The notes beneath the pieces were generated by a model, which had not been told where the DNA came from, made no database searches, and saw only the letters and a program-made list of their open reading frames with translations. A stretch of 64,000 nucleotides of DNA, from contig VGMT01000002.1 in the NCBI GenBank assembly GCA_016866335.1, positions 84,910 to 148,909 of the forward strand, read 5' to 3'. Both the position numbers and the translations under genes were made by a program. Shown here piece after piece: positions 50,771-61,229 of the stretch. The DNA comes from Bacteroidota bacterium. GTDB lineage: Bacteria; Bacteroidota; Bacteroidia; CAIKAF01. Position 1 is the stretch's first letter. Every line of letters starts with the position of its first letter.

Positions 50771-53368
50771 TCAATTATTGAACCAACCCCTCTGCCGGTT
50801 TAATTTTAAAGCCTGAAGCAGTGGGCTTTTTACATTGATGGTGAAATTATAGCTTTGCCTAAACCCAAATGGTATTACCGATATGCGCATTTCCCAACAG
50901 TGCATATCCCTAAAAATGTCAATGGAACTTGTAGAAATCTGCCCATTTTCGATATCGTAATTTAAATTCATGGCGATTTTCCAACGCGGTGTCAGATTTA
51001 TATCGCCAGATACCCCAATGGTATGGGTTACGGTTGACCTATCGTAGGGTTTATTGTACGAAATGTTGTAATTGACCTGTAGGCTGTAGGGAATATTGAA
51101 GTCAATAAAGTAATTGTAAAAGTTTGGGGTTGATAATACCTGTTCCTCTTCTTGCGATTGGGGCTTGGCTTTGCGCTGTCCCCTAAATGTAAAGCCAGCC
51201 GCCAAAGCCACTTGGGTTGTTCTAAATAAAGCACCTTGTTCCACCATAAACCTATTGATGCGCTGAGCCTGACCATTAACAACATGGAATTGGTAGGGGT
51301 CAAAAGCGGCATTCAGGTTGAGGTTTATCAATTTAAACAGAGTGGTTCTAGCGCTAACCGTTAAATTAGAAAGGTTCAATGAATCTCTGGCTAGGTCGTA
51401 ATTCATACCTAGCCGAAGCTGTTCTATGATTGGTGTCCTTGCATCCTTTGATGTACTATCGCTTTTGGAAGGACCCATTTTAGCCTCAATCCTGTTGTTG
51501 ATGCCAAGTGCAATCAAGCCGCTTTGTCCGGCGGGACTAGCTCCATACAATCCAATTTGGCCAGGGCTGTAGGAACTCAACTGTCCGCCTGTTCCAAAAT
51601 ACCCTGTTTTAATTTCAGATAAATCAGGTCGGTATGAAAATGCCAAAGCAGGGCTCATGGTATGACGAATCCCTTTTAATCGACCAATTTTTAGCCACAA
51701 AGTAGAAAAAACGTTGGTTGAAATATTGACCGAAACATCCATTTGCCGGTTTGAATGAAAGCCCCGCACGGTATCTGAAACCGCTTGGCCGGCATTGTTT
51801 ATGTACCGATTTAATGACCAAAGATGCCAGCGTTCATCGTAGCGTACCGAGGGTGTAATAAAAATGTATTTGGCTAGGGTTAAATTTGTGTTTACGTTTA
51901 TTTCATGTCGCATTCCAGAATTCACCCTATTTAATTCCTGAATGGGTTGAAAAAAGAGCAAAGAATCTATGGTATTCAGTTGGTTGGCTGATTGAAGCCG
52001 ATAGGTTAAACCAATCTGCTCATACCACCGTGGTTTTCCAATGGCCACCTTTCTTTTAAAGGGCGTAATTCGCGAAACGTTCAGTACCATTTCGGGTAGA
52101 GAGAATGAAACGGCGCCTGTTGATGTGTTTTGAAAATGCCGGATGGATGCCGCAATATTGACGGGACTGTTTCTGAAGCTTTTTGTTATACTAATGTTGG
52201 AGTTGAATTGATTTTGGGTTATCGCATTCACGCTACCTGCATTCAATCGATTAAATCCTGAGGTTTGCACATTGACATCGGCCTTGAAATTAAACGTAGG
52301 GTGAGCCTTCAGGTCTTGATTGTGCGACCAGTTAACCGAAAAATCCCTGGATTGCTGAAAATCGCTTAAAATTTCTGGATCGCCGGTTTGAAATTGGCTA
52401 AATTTTAAAGCGAGGCGTCCGTTGTGTTTGTATTTTTGAATATACCTCAATTCAGCTCTTGCGCCAAAACTCAAGCTGGTAAATACATCGCCCGTTAGCG
52501 ACAAATCCATATAATCGTTCAGCCCGAAGTAATACCCGAAATTCCGCAAAAAGAAACCGTATGCACCTTGTTCGCCGTATTCGGGGAGTAAAATGCCAGA
52601 GGAACGGTATTCCATGCTGGGAAAAAATCCAAAGGGAAGGGCAAGGGGAGTGGGAACTTCGCTTATCCGCAAAACAGCTGGGCCAGTCACAACCTTGTCG
52701 TCAGGTATAACCTTCGCTTTGTTGGTTGCAATGTCAAAATGGGGGTGTTCTTTGTCTGAACAGGTTGTGAAGCGAGCATTTTTAATGTAAAGAATGTTGT
52801 TCGCCTCTTTTTTTGCTACCTGTCCGTGTAGGTAGGTGTCGCCGTCGTTGGTAATGGCTTCTTTTATGAGTCCTCTGCGGGTTTCAAAATTGTATTCCAT
52901 TTCGGTGGCATCAAAGCCTTTACCATTTTCGCTGAAAATTGGTTTTCCTTGCAGCCTGCCTTGAGAGTCAGGAATGCCCGTTGCTTTGAGCCGTTTTTTG
53001 GCAAAAGACATTGCTACAAAGTCAGCCCTCAGGTCAATTTTGTCGTACAGAATCACAACACTATCGTGCAGGGTTATGGTTTCTAATGCTAAATCCAACA
53101 CCAAACTGTCGTTGGCCGAATAAATCACTGGGAACTCCAGTCCTGAATTCGTTTTTAAAGTAGAGGGAGCTGTTTTGGAAGAATCGGGTGGAAAGGCGCT
53201 TAATGAGTCGGCCGAAAGCGAGCTTGAATTTGAATCGGACTTTGCTTCAATGAATTGGTGGGGCAAATTGGAATTCAAAGATGTTCTATCTGCTGATGGC
53301 TTACGATGTATGCAAGCCAACAGCTGTGTTATTAAAATCGTTAATAAAATTAATCGATAAACGGGCAT
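50771..53368 (-). CDS. LPS-assembly protein LptD-like outer-membrane protein
   Basis: 865 aa; FGFFPSMEYRSSGILLPEYGEQGAYGFFLRNFGYYFGLNDYMDLSLTGD. Confidence 0.85.
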   Translation of the reverse strand: MPVYRLILLTILITQLLACIHRKPSADRTSLNSNLPHQFIEAKSDSNSSSLSADSLSAFPPDSSKTAPSTLKTNSGLEFPVIYSANDSLVLDLALETITLHDSVVILYDKIDLRADFVAMSFAKKRLKATGIPDSQGRLQGKPIFSENGKGFDATEMEYNFETRRGLIKEAITNDGDTYLHGQVAKKEANNILYIKNARFTTCSDKEHPHFDIATNKAKVIPDDKVVTGPAVLRISEVPTPLALPFGFFPSMEYRSSGILLPEYGEQGAYGFFLRNFGYYFGLNDYMDLSLTGDVFTSLSFGARAELRYIQKYKHNGRLALKFSQFQTGDPEILSDFQQSRDFSVNWSHNQDLKAHPTFNFKADVNVQTSGFNRLNAGSVNAITQNQFNSNISITKSFRNSPVNIAASIRHFQNTSTGAVSFSLPEMVLNVSRITPFKRKVAIGKPRWYEQIGLTYRLQSANQLNTIDSLLFFQPIQELNRVNSGMRHEINVNTNLTLAKYIFITPSVRYDERWHLWSLNRYINNAGQAVSDTVRGFHSNRQMDVSVNISTNVFSTLWLKIGRLKGIRHTMSPALAFSYRPDLSEIKTGYFGTGGQLSSYSPGQIGLYGASPAGQSGLIALGINNRIEAKMGPSKSDSTSKDARTPIIEQLRLGMNYDLARDSLNLSNLTVSARTTLFKLINLNLNAAFDPYQFHVVNGQAQRINRFMVEQGALFRTTQVALAAGFTFRGQRKAKPQSQEEEQVLSTPNFYNYFIDFNIPYSLQVNYNISYNKPYDRSTVTHTIGVSGDINLTPRWKIAMNLNYDIENGQISTSSIDIFRDMHCWEMRISVIPFGFRQSYNFTINVKSPLLQALKLNRQRGWFNN

Positions 53369-53402
53369 TTCAGAACAAAGGAAGGGTAAATTTGCATGGT
53401 TC

Positions 53403-54632
53403 TTGTTGAATTCCCGCCAAAAATTGGTAACAACAATGCTGCGAAAAACGGATAAATTCGTGAAATACTTAGGTTTTTTCCTTTCATTAACAATTTATTT
53501 GCTTGCCCTGCCTGTTTGGGGTCAAGGAGTAAAAACCGTGGTTATCGATGCTGGGCATGGTGGTAAGGACCCCGGATGCCACGGTTCTTTTATCTATGAG
53601 AAAGAAGTTTGCCTAAAGGTTGCATTGGCTCTAGGAAAACAGATTAATGAATACTATCCAGAGGTGAAGGTGGTGTACACACGGCAGCGAGATGAGTTCG
53701 TTGAGCTTTACCGACGGGCACAAATCGCCAATGAAGCTCAAGCAGATTTGTTTGTTTGTATTCATGTCAATTCCGCAGCAAGTTCATCTGCGCATGGGGC
53801 CGAAACCTATGTGCTGGGGTTGCATAGAACCGAAGATAACCTCCGAGTTGCAAAACGCGAAAACGCCTCAGTTAGTTTTGAAACCGATGTGAAAAAGAAC
53901 TATGAAGGGTTTGACCCCAATAGCGATGAGGGTAACATAATTTTTTCGATGTTCCAATCTGCCTATTTAAATCAAAGCCTTGAGTTTGCAGGTTTGGTTC
54001 AACAACGATTTGAAAACCATGCCAAACGGCATAACCGCGGAGTAAGGCAAGCCGGGTTTTTGGTTTTGGTCAAAACGGCCATGCCCTCGGTCTTAATTGA
54101 AACCGGCTTTGCTTCCCATCCGGGCGACGAAACTTTTTTAGGCTCAACCGAGGGTGTAAGGCTTATGGCCGAATCCATTTTCTTAGCCTTTGCCGATTAT
54201 AAAAAATCAAACGAAGGAAAAAAGTACGAAGGCCTGCGGAAGCCTCATCCAAATTTGAATCACGGGAATAGGGAGGGGGGAACCCTGCCAGAGGTGAAAC
54301 AAGACCCAATTGCAGAAATTCCAGGGCCGAATGATTCTGCCGAATCAACAGAACAATCTCAGCCCTTTTTTGCGGTGCAGTTCTTTTCTTCCAAATCTAA
54401 ACTGTCGCCTACCGATTCGAAGTTTTCTGGATTGGCTCCCGTCAATGCACTACCTAGGGGCGACGGGTGGTTTGCTTATTTAAGTGGACGATTTTCGGAT
54501 GAAATTCAAGCCAAAGAATGGCTTAAGACTTTAAAATATAAAGGATATTCGGATGCTTTTTTGGTGGGGGTTAAGGGTGATCAAAAAGTTAGCTTGGATT
54601 TGGTTCGGGAAACCCTGAAAAAAAAGAATTAA
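53403..54632 (+). CDS. N-acetylmuramoyl-L-alanine amidase (Amidase_3)
   Basis: VVIDAGHGGKDPGCHGSFIYEKEVCLKVALALG; VCIHVNSAASSSAHGAETYVLG; VLIETGFASHPGDE. Confidence 0.94.
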   Translation: MLNSRQKLVTTMLRKTDKFVKYLGFFLSLTIYLLALPVWGQGVKTVVIDAGHGGKDPGCHGSFIYEKEVCLKVALALGKQINEYYPEVKVVYTRQRDEFVELYRRAQIANEAQADLFVCIHVNSAASSSAHGAETYVLGLHRTEDNLRVAKRENASVSFETDVKKNYEGFDPNSDEGNIIFSMFQSAYLNQSLEFAGLVQQRFENHAKRHNRGVRQAGFLVLVKTAMPSVLIETGFASHPGDETFLGSTEGVRLMAESIFLAFADYKKSNEGKKYEGLRKPHPNLNHGNREGGTLPEVKQDPIAEIPGPNDSAESTEQSQPFFAVQFFSSKSKLSPTDSKFSGLAPVNALPRGDGWFAYLSGRFSDEIQAKEWLKTLKYKGYSDAFLVGVKGDQKVSLDLVRETLKKKN

Positions 54633-54657
54633 GTTTGTATAAACTAGATTTACGACG

Positions 54658-55596
54658 TTGAAAATAAGCAGAGAATTAAAGATAGCTTTTTTTGCCATGG
54701 TCACTTTGGCCGTGACCATTTGGGGTTTTTATTTTTTAAAAGGGCAGGATCTTTTTAAACCAGGTAAAGTACTGTTTGTGGTATTTCCGCACGCAGGATT
54801 TATTGAACCCTCCACACCGGTAGTGGTGAATGGATATAAAATTGGCATTGTATCTGATACCCGCCTGATGGACCCGACCCAAGGAACCGTATTGGTCGAA
54901 TTGCGAATAACCGAAGATGATTTGTTTTTAGACAAAGAAAGCGAGGCAATTATTTCATCGCCCGGTTTGATTGCGGCCAACGTTATTGATATTAAATTGG
55001 GTAAATCAGGAAAGGAGGTGCAAGATGGCGACACCCTTAAGGCAGGACTAAGCTTAGGCATAGAGGCAACCCTGATGAACATCGTGGAACCCCTTCAAAA
55101 CAACATGAATTCGGTATTGAAAAACCTGGATTCTGTCTTGGTGCCAATGAAAACAAGTTTGCCTAGTACGGTTGATAATTTAAATCAATTGATTACCGAT
55201 GTGGATAGATTGGTTCGCAACAACGACCAAAAGGTAGGAAGCATTGTTCAAAATTTGGATAAATTAATGGGCACCTTGGCTCGAAATGAGCGGCAGCTGG
55301 ACAGCATGATCGGAAATTTACATCAATTTTCAGATACCTTGGCCGCGTTGGAATTGGCGAAAACTGTTGCCACCACACAACAAGCCATGGAACAGGTGCG
55401 AAATTTACTGCAAAGCATCAATGAAGGAGAAGGAACCCTTGGTCAATTGGCCAAGAGCGATGCCCTACATCGCCGCATTGACTCAACTGCCCTTAGTTTA
55501 CAGCTTTTAATGACCGAAATAAACGAGCATCCAGAACGCTTTTTGCATTTTTCGCTGATTCACGTCAACAAAAACAAAGATAAATCCATTAAATAG
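54658..55596 (+). CDS. MlaD/MCE family protein
   Basis: GFYFLKGQDLFKPGKVLFVVFPHAGFIEPSTPVVVNGYKIGIV. Confidence 0.88.
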   Translation: MKISRELKIAFFAMVTLAVTIWGFYFLKGQDLFKPGKVLFVVFPHAGFIEPSTPVVVNGYKIGIVSDTRLMDPTQGTVLVELRITEDDLFLDKESEAIISSPGLIAANVIDIKLGKSGKEVQDGDTLKAGLSLGIEATLMNIVEPLQNNMNSVLKNLDSVLVPMKTSLPSTVDNLNQLITDVDRLVRNNDQKVGSIVQNLDKLMGTLARNERQLDSMIGNLHQFSDTLAALELAKTVATTQQAMEQVRNLLQSINEGEGTLGQLAKSDALHRRIDSTALSLQLLMTEINEHPERFLHFSLIHVNKNKDKSIK

Positions 55597-55617
55597 ATGG
55601 AATTTCCCTAGTATATC

Positions 55618-56913
55618 ATGGTAGAACAAATCATTTTTTTGGCATTGCTGACCTTAGGTATAGGTCTTTTTGTTCGCAGCATTCAGAAAATTCGTAGAAA
55701 TATTTTTTTAGGAAGGCCTCTGCAGATCAACGACAGAAAGGCCGAACGATGGAAATTGATGGGAATGGTTGCTTTAGGGCAATCAAAAATGGTGGTTCGG
55801 CCGTTGGCAGGATTTTTCCATATTTTAATCTACGCTGGTTTTGTTCTAATCAACATTGAAGTTCTTGAAATTATATTGGACGGTCTAACGGGATCGCACC
55901 GTATTTTTGCAGATGTTTTTGGGGGAGTGTACAACCTGGCCATCGGCTTTTTTGAAGTGTTGGCGGTTTTGGTTATGTTGGCTTGTTTTGTGTTTTTGGT
56001 TCGCCGTTTATCAGGAAAACCAGCACGCGTATCGTCAATTCAGTTAAAGGGTTGGGCTTATACAGATGCTATGCTCATTTTGGGTATTGAACTGGTATTA
56101 ATGTCGGCTCTTCTGCTAATGAACGCGGCAGAAGGCGCCATGCCGCATTCCGATAAGGCCCCCTTTTTGGTCAGTGCATTCATTAGCCCTTGGTTTTTAG
56201 GTTTCAGTCCCGAATCCCTTCATTTGATAGAGCGGACTGCTTGGTGGTTTCATGCAGTGGGGATATTGGCTTTTCTAAATTATTTGCCTTTTTCAAAGCA
56301 CTTCCATATTGTATTGGCTTTTCCTAATGTTTGGTATAGCAAGTTGGGCGCTAAGGGAAAATTCCCAAACCACGAGGCCATTAAAAAGGAGGTTGAATTG
56401 ATGATGAATCCTTCGGCAGAGGCAAACGGGGCACAACCACAAGGCGATGAGCCTATCAAGTTTGGAGCAAAAGATGTGGCGGATTTGTCTTGGAAACAAT
56501 TGCTTGATGCCTATTCGTGTACAGAATGTGGAAGGTGCAGCAGCGAATGCCCTGCAAATCAAACGGGAAAGCTGTTGTCGCCCCGTAAAATCATGATGGA
56601 TACCCGAGACCGATTGGAGGAGGTAGGGAGAAATATAGATAAGCATGGTTCTGATTTTGTCGATGGAAAATCGTTGTTGGGCGATTACATTTCAGAGGAG
56701 GAATTGTGGGCCTGTACTACCTGCAATGCTTGTACCCAAGCATGCCCGGTAAATATTGATCCTCTTAGCATTATTATGGATTTACGCAGGGAATTGGTGC
56801 TTGAGCAGAGTAAAGCTCCAGGGTCATTGACGGCTATGTTTAATAATGTAGAGAACAATGGGGCTCCATGGCCCTTTTCACCCTCCGACCGCGGTTCGTG
56901 GCGTCAATCTTAA
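55618..56913 (+). CDS. Membrane (Fe-S)-binding protein, 4Fe-4S dicluster, HdrC/DsrM-like fusion
   Basis: TM segments then CTECGRCSSECPANQTGK and CTTCNACTQACPVNIDPLS. Confidence 0.88.
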   Translation: MVEQIIFLALLTLGIGLFVRSIQKIRRNIFLGRPLQINDRKAERWKLMGMVALGQSKMVVRPLAGFFHILIYAGFVLINIEVLEIILDGLTGSHRIFADVFGGVYNLAIGFFEVLAVLVMLACFVFLVRRLSGKPARVSSIQLKGWAYTDAMLILGIELVLMSALLLMNAAEGAMPHSDKAPFLVSAFISPWFLGFSPESLHLIERTAWWFHAVGILAFLNYLPFSKHFHIVLAFPNVWYSKLGAKGKFPNHEAIKKEVELMMNPSAEANGAQPQGDEPIKFGAKDVADLSWKQLLDAYSCTECGRCSSECPANQTGKLLSPRKIMMDTRDRLEEVGRNIDKHGSDFVDGKSLLGDYISEEELWACTTCNACTQACPVNIDPLSIIMDLRRELVLEQSKAPGSLTAMFNNVENNGAPWPFSPSDRGSWRQS

Positions 56914-56931
56914 TCAATTAAAATAAACGTT

Positions 56932-57723
56932 TTGGATACTTCAAACTTACCAATTCCTACCATGGCCGAGTTGGCGGCCGAGGGAAAGTCGCCCGATGTT
57001 GTTTTTTGGGTGGGGTGTGCAGGCTCGTTTGACGATAGGGCAAAACGAGTAACAAAAGAAATTGCCCGTATTTTGCAGCATGTCAATTTGAATTTTGCCA
57101 TTTTAGGTGAAGAAGAATCTTGTACCGGTGATCCGGCAAAACGTGCTGGGAATGAATTTTTATTTCAAATGACTGCTTTTCAAAATATTCAAGTTTTGAA
57201 TGGGTATGGAGTGAAAAAGCTTGTAACGGGCTGCCCTCATTGCTTTAATACCATAAAAAATGAATACCCAGATTTGGGCGGCCACTACGAGGTGATTCAC
57301 CATTCAACCCTTATACAAGGACTCATTGATGAAGGAAAACTTCGAATTCAAGGCGGAACTTACAAAGGGAAGAAAATCACCTTTCATGATTCCTGCTATT
57401 TAGGGCGTGCTAACGGCATTTACGAGGCCCCAAGGGCCGCCCTGCTAGCCCTAGATGCCGACCTGGCGGAAATGAAGAAGAGTAAGAGCCAGGGGCTTTG
57501 TTGCGGAGCCGGTGGGGCCCAAATGTTTAAGGAAGCTGAAAAGGGGAACGCAGAAGTTAATCACCTAAGGGCAGAACAGGCTCTTGAAACAGGGGCTGAA
57601 ATTATTGCAGTTGGTTGCCCGTTTTGCCATACCATGATGAGCGACGGAGTGAAACACCACAATAAAGAAGCCGAAGTACGGGTTTTGGATATTGCCGAAC
57701 TAATTGGACATGGATTGCAGTAA
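56932..57723 (+). CDS. CCG-domain (Fe-S)-binding oxidoreductase (HdrB/GlpC-like)
   Basis: TGCPHCFNTIKNEYPDLGG; CCGAGGAQMFKE; GCPFCHTMMSDGVK. Confidence 0.92.
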   Translation: MDTSNLPIPTMAELAAEGKSPDVVFWVGCAGSFDDRAKRVTKEIARILQHVNLNFAILGEEESCTGDPAKRAGNEFLFQMTAFQNIQVLNGYGVKKLVTGCPHCFNTIKNEYPDLGGHYEVIHHSTLIQGLIDEGKLRIQGGTYKGKKITFHDSCYLGRANGIYEAPRAALLALDADLAEMKKSKSQGLCCGAGGAQMFKEAEKGNAEVNHLRAEQALETGAEIIAVGCPFCHTMMSDGVKHHNKEAEVRVLDIAELIGHGLQ

Positions 57724-58210
57724 ATGGGTTCCTAATTCTTGGGATCCTGAATCAAGGTTGTGGTTTTACACCACAGAACAGCCCTTAACCGAGGGGCAGC
57801 AAGACCAGGTTTTAAACGAGGGAAAAAGGTTTTTTCAAGAATGGGCAGCCCATGGCCAACCTTTATCGGCAACCTGGATAATGCCCTGCCCACAACTTTT
57901 GGTAATGGCTGTTTTTCCAGGGGTTGAACCAACCGGCTGTTCCCTAGACAAAGCATCAACTTTAATTGGTTGTTTAGAAAAGGAGTTGGGATTGGATTTT
58001 AGGAATAGAAAACGGTTGGTGATGATTCGGGAAGCTGGCGTCCTTGTTGCTGAACCTGCATTTTTGATCCCTTATTTAGATTCCGGTTTAGGCTGGTTGA
58101 ACCAGTATGCTAAAACCGCAAAGGAATTTCGAGATAATCCACTTTTGGCTATGCATACTCCTTGGATAAAACGCATGTTCGGCGCCCATTCGCTGCATCA
58201 AAATACCTGA
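57704..58210 (+). CDS. Hypothetical protein
   Basis: 168 aa; overlaps upstream gene end. Confidence 0.65.
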   Translation: MDMDCSKWVPNSWDPESRLWFYTTEQPLTEGQQDQVLNEGKRFFQEWAAHGQPLSATWIMPCPQLLVMAVFPGVEPTGCSLDKASTLIGCLEKELGLDFRNRKRLVMIREAGVLVAEPAFLIPYLDSGLGWLNQYAKTAKEFRDNPLLAMHTPWIKRMFGAHSLHQNT

Positions 58211-58233
58211 AAGATAAAAATCAATCATTTCTT

Positions 58234-58263
58234 TTGATTTTTGATAGCTTAGCTCTATCTTTG
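58234..58263 (+). promoter_or_regulatory. Candidate Bacteroidetes-type promoter of rpmE2 (-33 TTG / -7 TATCTTTG, 19-bp spacer)
   Basis: TTG at 58234-58236, TATCTTTG at 58256-58263, ATG at 58283. Confidence 0.6.
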
Positions 58264-58282
58264 CAACCGAAAAAATTGCATT

Positions 58283-58567
58283 ATGAAAGAGGGAATTCAC
58301 CCACAAGAGTACAGAATGGTTGTGTTTAAGGACGTTTCAAATGATTATTCATTTATCACTCGTTCTTGTGTTCCAACAAAAGAAACCATAACTTGGGAAG
58401 ATGGAAATGAGTATCCGTTGTTCAAGGTAGAGATTTCAAATACTTCACACCCGTTTTTTACAGGTAAAATGAAGTTGATTGATACCGCCGGCCGTGTAGA
58501 TAAATTTAATACCCGATACAAACAGCACGTTTCAAGGGTTAAGAAAGGCAACGAGGAAGGTCAATAA
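58283..58567 (+). CDS. rpmE2: 50S ribosomal protein L31, type B
   Basis: [36 protein letters not shown]...[31 protein letters not shown]. Confidence 0.95.
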   Translation: MKEGIHPQEYRMVVFKDVSNDYSFITRSCVPTKETITWEDGNEYPLFKVEISNTSHPFFTGKMKLIDTAGRVDKFNTRYKQHVSRVKKGNEEGQ

Positions 58568-58595
58568 TTTCGCTTAGAACCCAAATTTTCATATA

Positions 58596-58625
58596 AAAAG
58601 GCAACCAAGTGGTTGCCTTTTTTTA
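58596..58625 (+). terminator. Rho-independent terminator of rpmE2
   Basis: AAAAAGGCAACC-aagt-GGTTGCCTTTTTTT. Confidence 0.88.
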
Positions 58626-58721
58626 TCCCTTTTCCTTCAAATTGGTTTTAAATTAGAATCGAATCTGAACCTTTGGGCTAGTTTAAAAGTGCCCTTTATA
58701 CGATCTTCAAGAAACGGATAA

Positions 58722-59198
58722 TTACCCTTTGTCTTCGTAACCAATAAAATCAGAAAGCAATTTCATTTTGTAAAATAAATTGGTAAAATGAAGCGCAGTA
58801 TTGGTGCTTTCCGCGTTGCGCAAACTTCCAACCTGCGTTTTTAAATCGTTCAATTCATTGATTTTGGCATCAATGTTTTTAAACATCCAGTCGGCCGATT
58901 TCCCTATATATCGGTGGTTGCGCTTGTCAAAAACATGTTTTGATTCAATTCTACCCCTCTTGACCTTTGAAAATGGAAAATGGTCGTGCAAGGCATTTTC
59001 AAACGCTTGGGTCCGCATTAAAGAAAGTAGGATGTCGTAATCTACAAATCTGGAATGCTTGGCCAATTTAAATGCTTTAATGTTGCGTCGTAATTCCCGA
59101 ATCAATAAATCTTTATGAGCAGAATTGTATTTAATCAAACGGCCTAAATCGGAGTAAACTTCTCCGATTGGAAGGAGAGAAAGCCAGGAAAAATCCAT
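58722..59198 (-). CDS. Hypothetical protein (158 aa)
   Basis: Intergenic single ORF, charged helical composition, no recognised family. Confidence 0.65.
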   Translation of the reverse strand: MDFSWLSLLPIGEVYSDLGRLIKYNSAHKDLLIRELRRNIKAFKLAKHSRFVDYDILLSLMRTQAFENALHDHFPFSKVKRGRIESKHVFDKRNHRYIGKSADWMFKNIDAKINELNDLKTQVGSLRNAESTNTALHFTNLFYKMKLLSDFIGYEDKG

Positions 59199-59505
59199 TG
59201 TAATTCGTTTTTTAGGTTTAGAGTTTGGAGCAGTTTTGAGTGTTGGCTCTTATAGCCACAGTTGAATCTGTTTTTTAAAGATTACTAAGGCACATCAAAG
59301 CCCCTGAATGCCCCTAAAAATTGGAGCCCCAGTTATTCTTTGACGGGGAAAAATGCCGAACAAAGTAAACTATGACTACAGCTTGCCGCTTAAAAAAGAC
59401 CTAAAGCAAATCGGTACAGCAACGCAATTAGTTGAAAGCCATCCCAAGCTCTCCATTTTCCCGCTCAAAAATAGAAAATTCCAGAAACTAAACCTAGGGT
59501 AAAAT

Positions 59506-60393
59506 TTACTTTTTCTTTTTTAGGTTGACCAGGAATACGCCGAAGAAAATAATACCCATGCTAATAAAAACCGATGTATTAAGGTCTTCGTTGAGAATCC
59601 AGCCCCATATTAGAGCGAAAACAGGAATCAAATAGGTAACCGAAGCGGCAAAAAGGACGGTGGTTTGCTTGATTAAATAATTGAAAACCAGAACAGCTAG
59701 GCCGGTCCCAACAAATCCCAACAAAGCTATAAAATAGAGGGCCTCTTGCCGATTTGGGTCTGAGAATACCAAAGCAACACTTCCGTCTAATCCCAGAGAA
59801 AGCAAGGCAGGTAAGCCTACAACAAAAAGGGCCCCACCCGAAATAACCATGGCGGGTTGTTGGCCAAGTTTTGATTTGATGATGTTGGTAGAAAATCCGT
59901 AACAAATACTTCCCAGCAAGGGCATCAATGCAAAATAAAGGGTAGAGCTGTCGGCATGAATTTTTCGTTGAGAAGCGATAAGAAAAACGGTTCCTGCCAG
60001 TCCAATTAAAATACCTAATGCTCCTTTCCAGCTTACTTTAAGTTGAAAAAAGGTAAGGCCAACCAATAAGGTAAAAAGGGGGGCTGTTGAATTTATAATG
60101 GCGGCTAAAGAAGAGTCGATCCGTGTGATGCCTGCTGCAAAAAGAACCGCGGGGATGCCACTTCCAATAAACCCTGCAGCCAGCAACCAGCCCCATGTTT
60201 TTTTTGAGATTTTGGACCAGTGCTGCAGCAAAAATGGCAGCAAAATAGCTGCACCAAAAACCATTCGCCAACGCGCAACTTCAAAGGCAGTAAAGGCCTG
60301 AAGACCAATTTTCATAAGAATAAACGAACTGCCCCAGGTTAAACCCAATACCAACAACACAAAAAACTGAAACGTCTTATTCCTAAAATCCAT
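59506..60393 (-). CDS. DMT superfamily (EamA) transporter
   Basis: Ten TM-like segments; GLTWGSSFILMKIGLQAFTAFEVARWRM. Confidence 0.92.
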   Translation of the reverse strand: MDFRNKTFQFFVLLVLGLTWGSSFILMKIGLQAFTAFEVARWRMVFGAAILLPFLLQHWSKISKKTWGWLLAAGFIGSGIPAVLFAAGITRIDSSLAAIINSTAPLFTLLVGLTFFQLKVSWKGALGILIGLAGTVFLIASQRKIHADSSTLYFALMPLLGSICYGFSTNIIKSKLGQQPAMVISGGALFVVGLPALLSLGLDGSVALVFSDPNRQEALYFIALLGFVGTGLAVLVFNYLIKQTTVLFAASVTYLIPVFALIWGWILNEDLNTSVFISMGIIFFGVFLVNLKKKK

Positions 60394-60506
60394 GGGCTAT
60401 CCGTGGCGCAAAGGTACGTTTCCCTTGGCATTCAAATGGATTTAAAATAAAAAAGTGCAAGAATACAAGTTTTAATTTTTAGCATGGTTCGCGGTTAAAG
60501 TAAAAA

Positions 60507-61229
60507 CTATCTTTTTTCCCATTTAGGGTAAATCAACGTTTGCAGTTGTTCTTGCCAAATTTTGTATCCATTTTCATTCATATGTAGTCCGTCGCGCAGA
60601 AATAAATCTGGGCGGGGCTCTCCTTCTTCATTCAGCATTGGACTTCGAACGTCAACAAATTCCCAGCGTTGGGTTTTATCTGTTGTCAAAATGGATTTGA
60701 TTTCGTTGTTGACGCAGTTTTGTTTTTCAAGAAAGTGCCGGCTAAGCAAACTTGGCTTTACCGAAATAAACCAGACAGGTATAGATGGAAGGTGAAAATT
60801 TAGGGTGTCAAAGAGCAGTTTAAACTGACCAACGACATCGGACACGGTTGAATATGGGAGGGAAATGTCGTTTTCTCCGCAATAGATTACCAAGCCCTTG
60901 GGTTTATGATTCAGAATCAATTCGGGCAGGTACTTTAATAATTCGGGTAAGGTTGATCCACCAAACCCAGTATTGCATACAGGAAGGTCGGGAAAACTGG
61001 ACTCTATATTTTTCCAAAGGCGAATGCTTGAACTTCCAGTAAAAACAATTCCACCCTGTTTGCAAGGGTTCGCTGCAATGACCTGAATTTGGTTAAAAAA
61101 TCGGGTTTCAACCTTCTTTACTGAATCGGTGTAGGTATTTGGAGTTCCTTCGGTCCAAGAGCATTGGGCTTTTAGGCCTATTGAGAAGGCTAGAAAAGAT
61201 CCAAGTAAACCCCACCGACCAATCACCAT
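60507..61229 (-). CDS. SGNH/GDSL family hydrolase
   Basis: IVFTGSSSIRLWKNIESSFPDLPVCNTGFGGSTLPELL; YCGENDI; RDGLHMNENGYKIW. Confidence 0.9.
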   Translation of the reverse strand: MVIGRWGLLGSFLAFSIGLKAQCSWTEGTPNTYTDSVKKVETRFFNQIQVIAANPCKQGGIVFTGSSSIRLWKNIESSFPDLPVCNTGFGGSTLPELLKYLPELILNHKPKGLVIYCGENDISLPYSTVSDVVGQFKLLFDTLNFHLPSIPVWFISVKPSLLSRHFLEKQNCVNNEIKSILTTDKTQRWEFVDVRSPMLNEEGEPRPDLFLRDGLHMNENGYKIWQEQLQTLIYPKWEKR

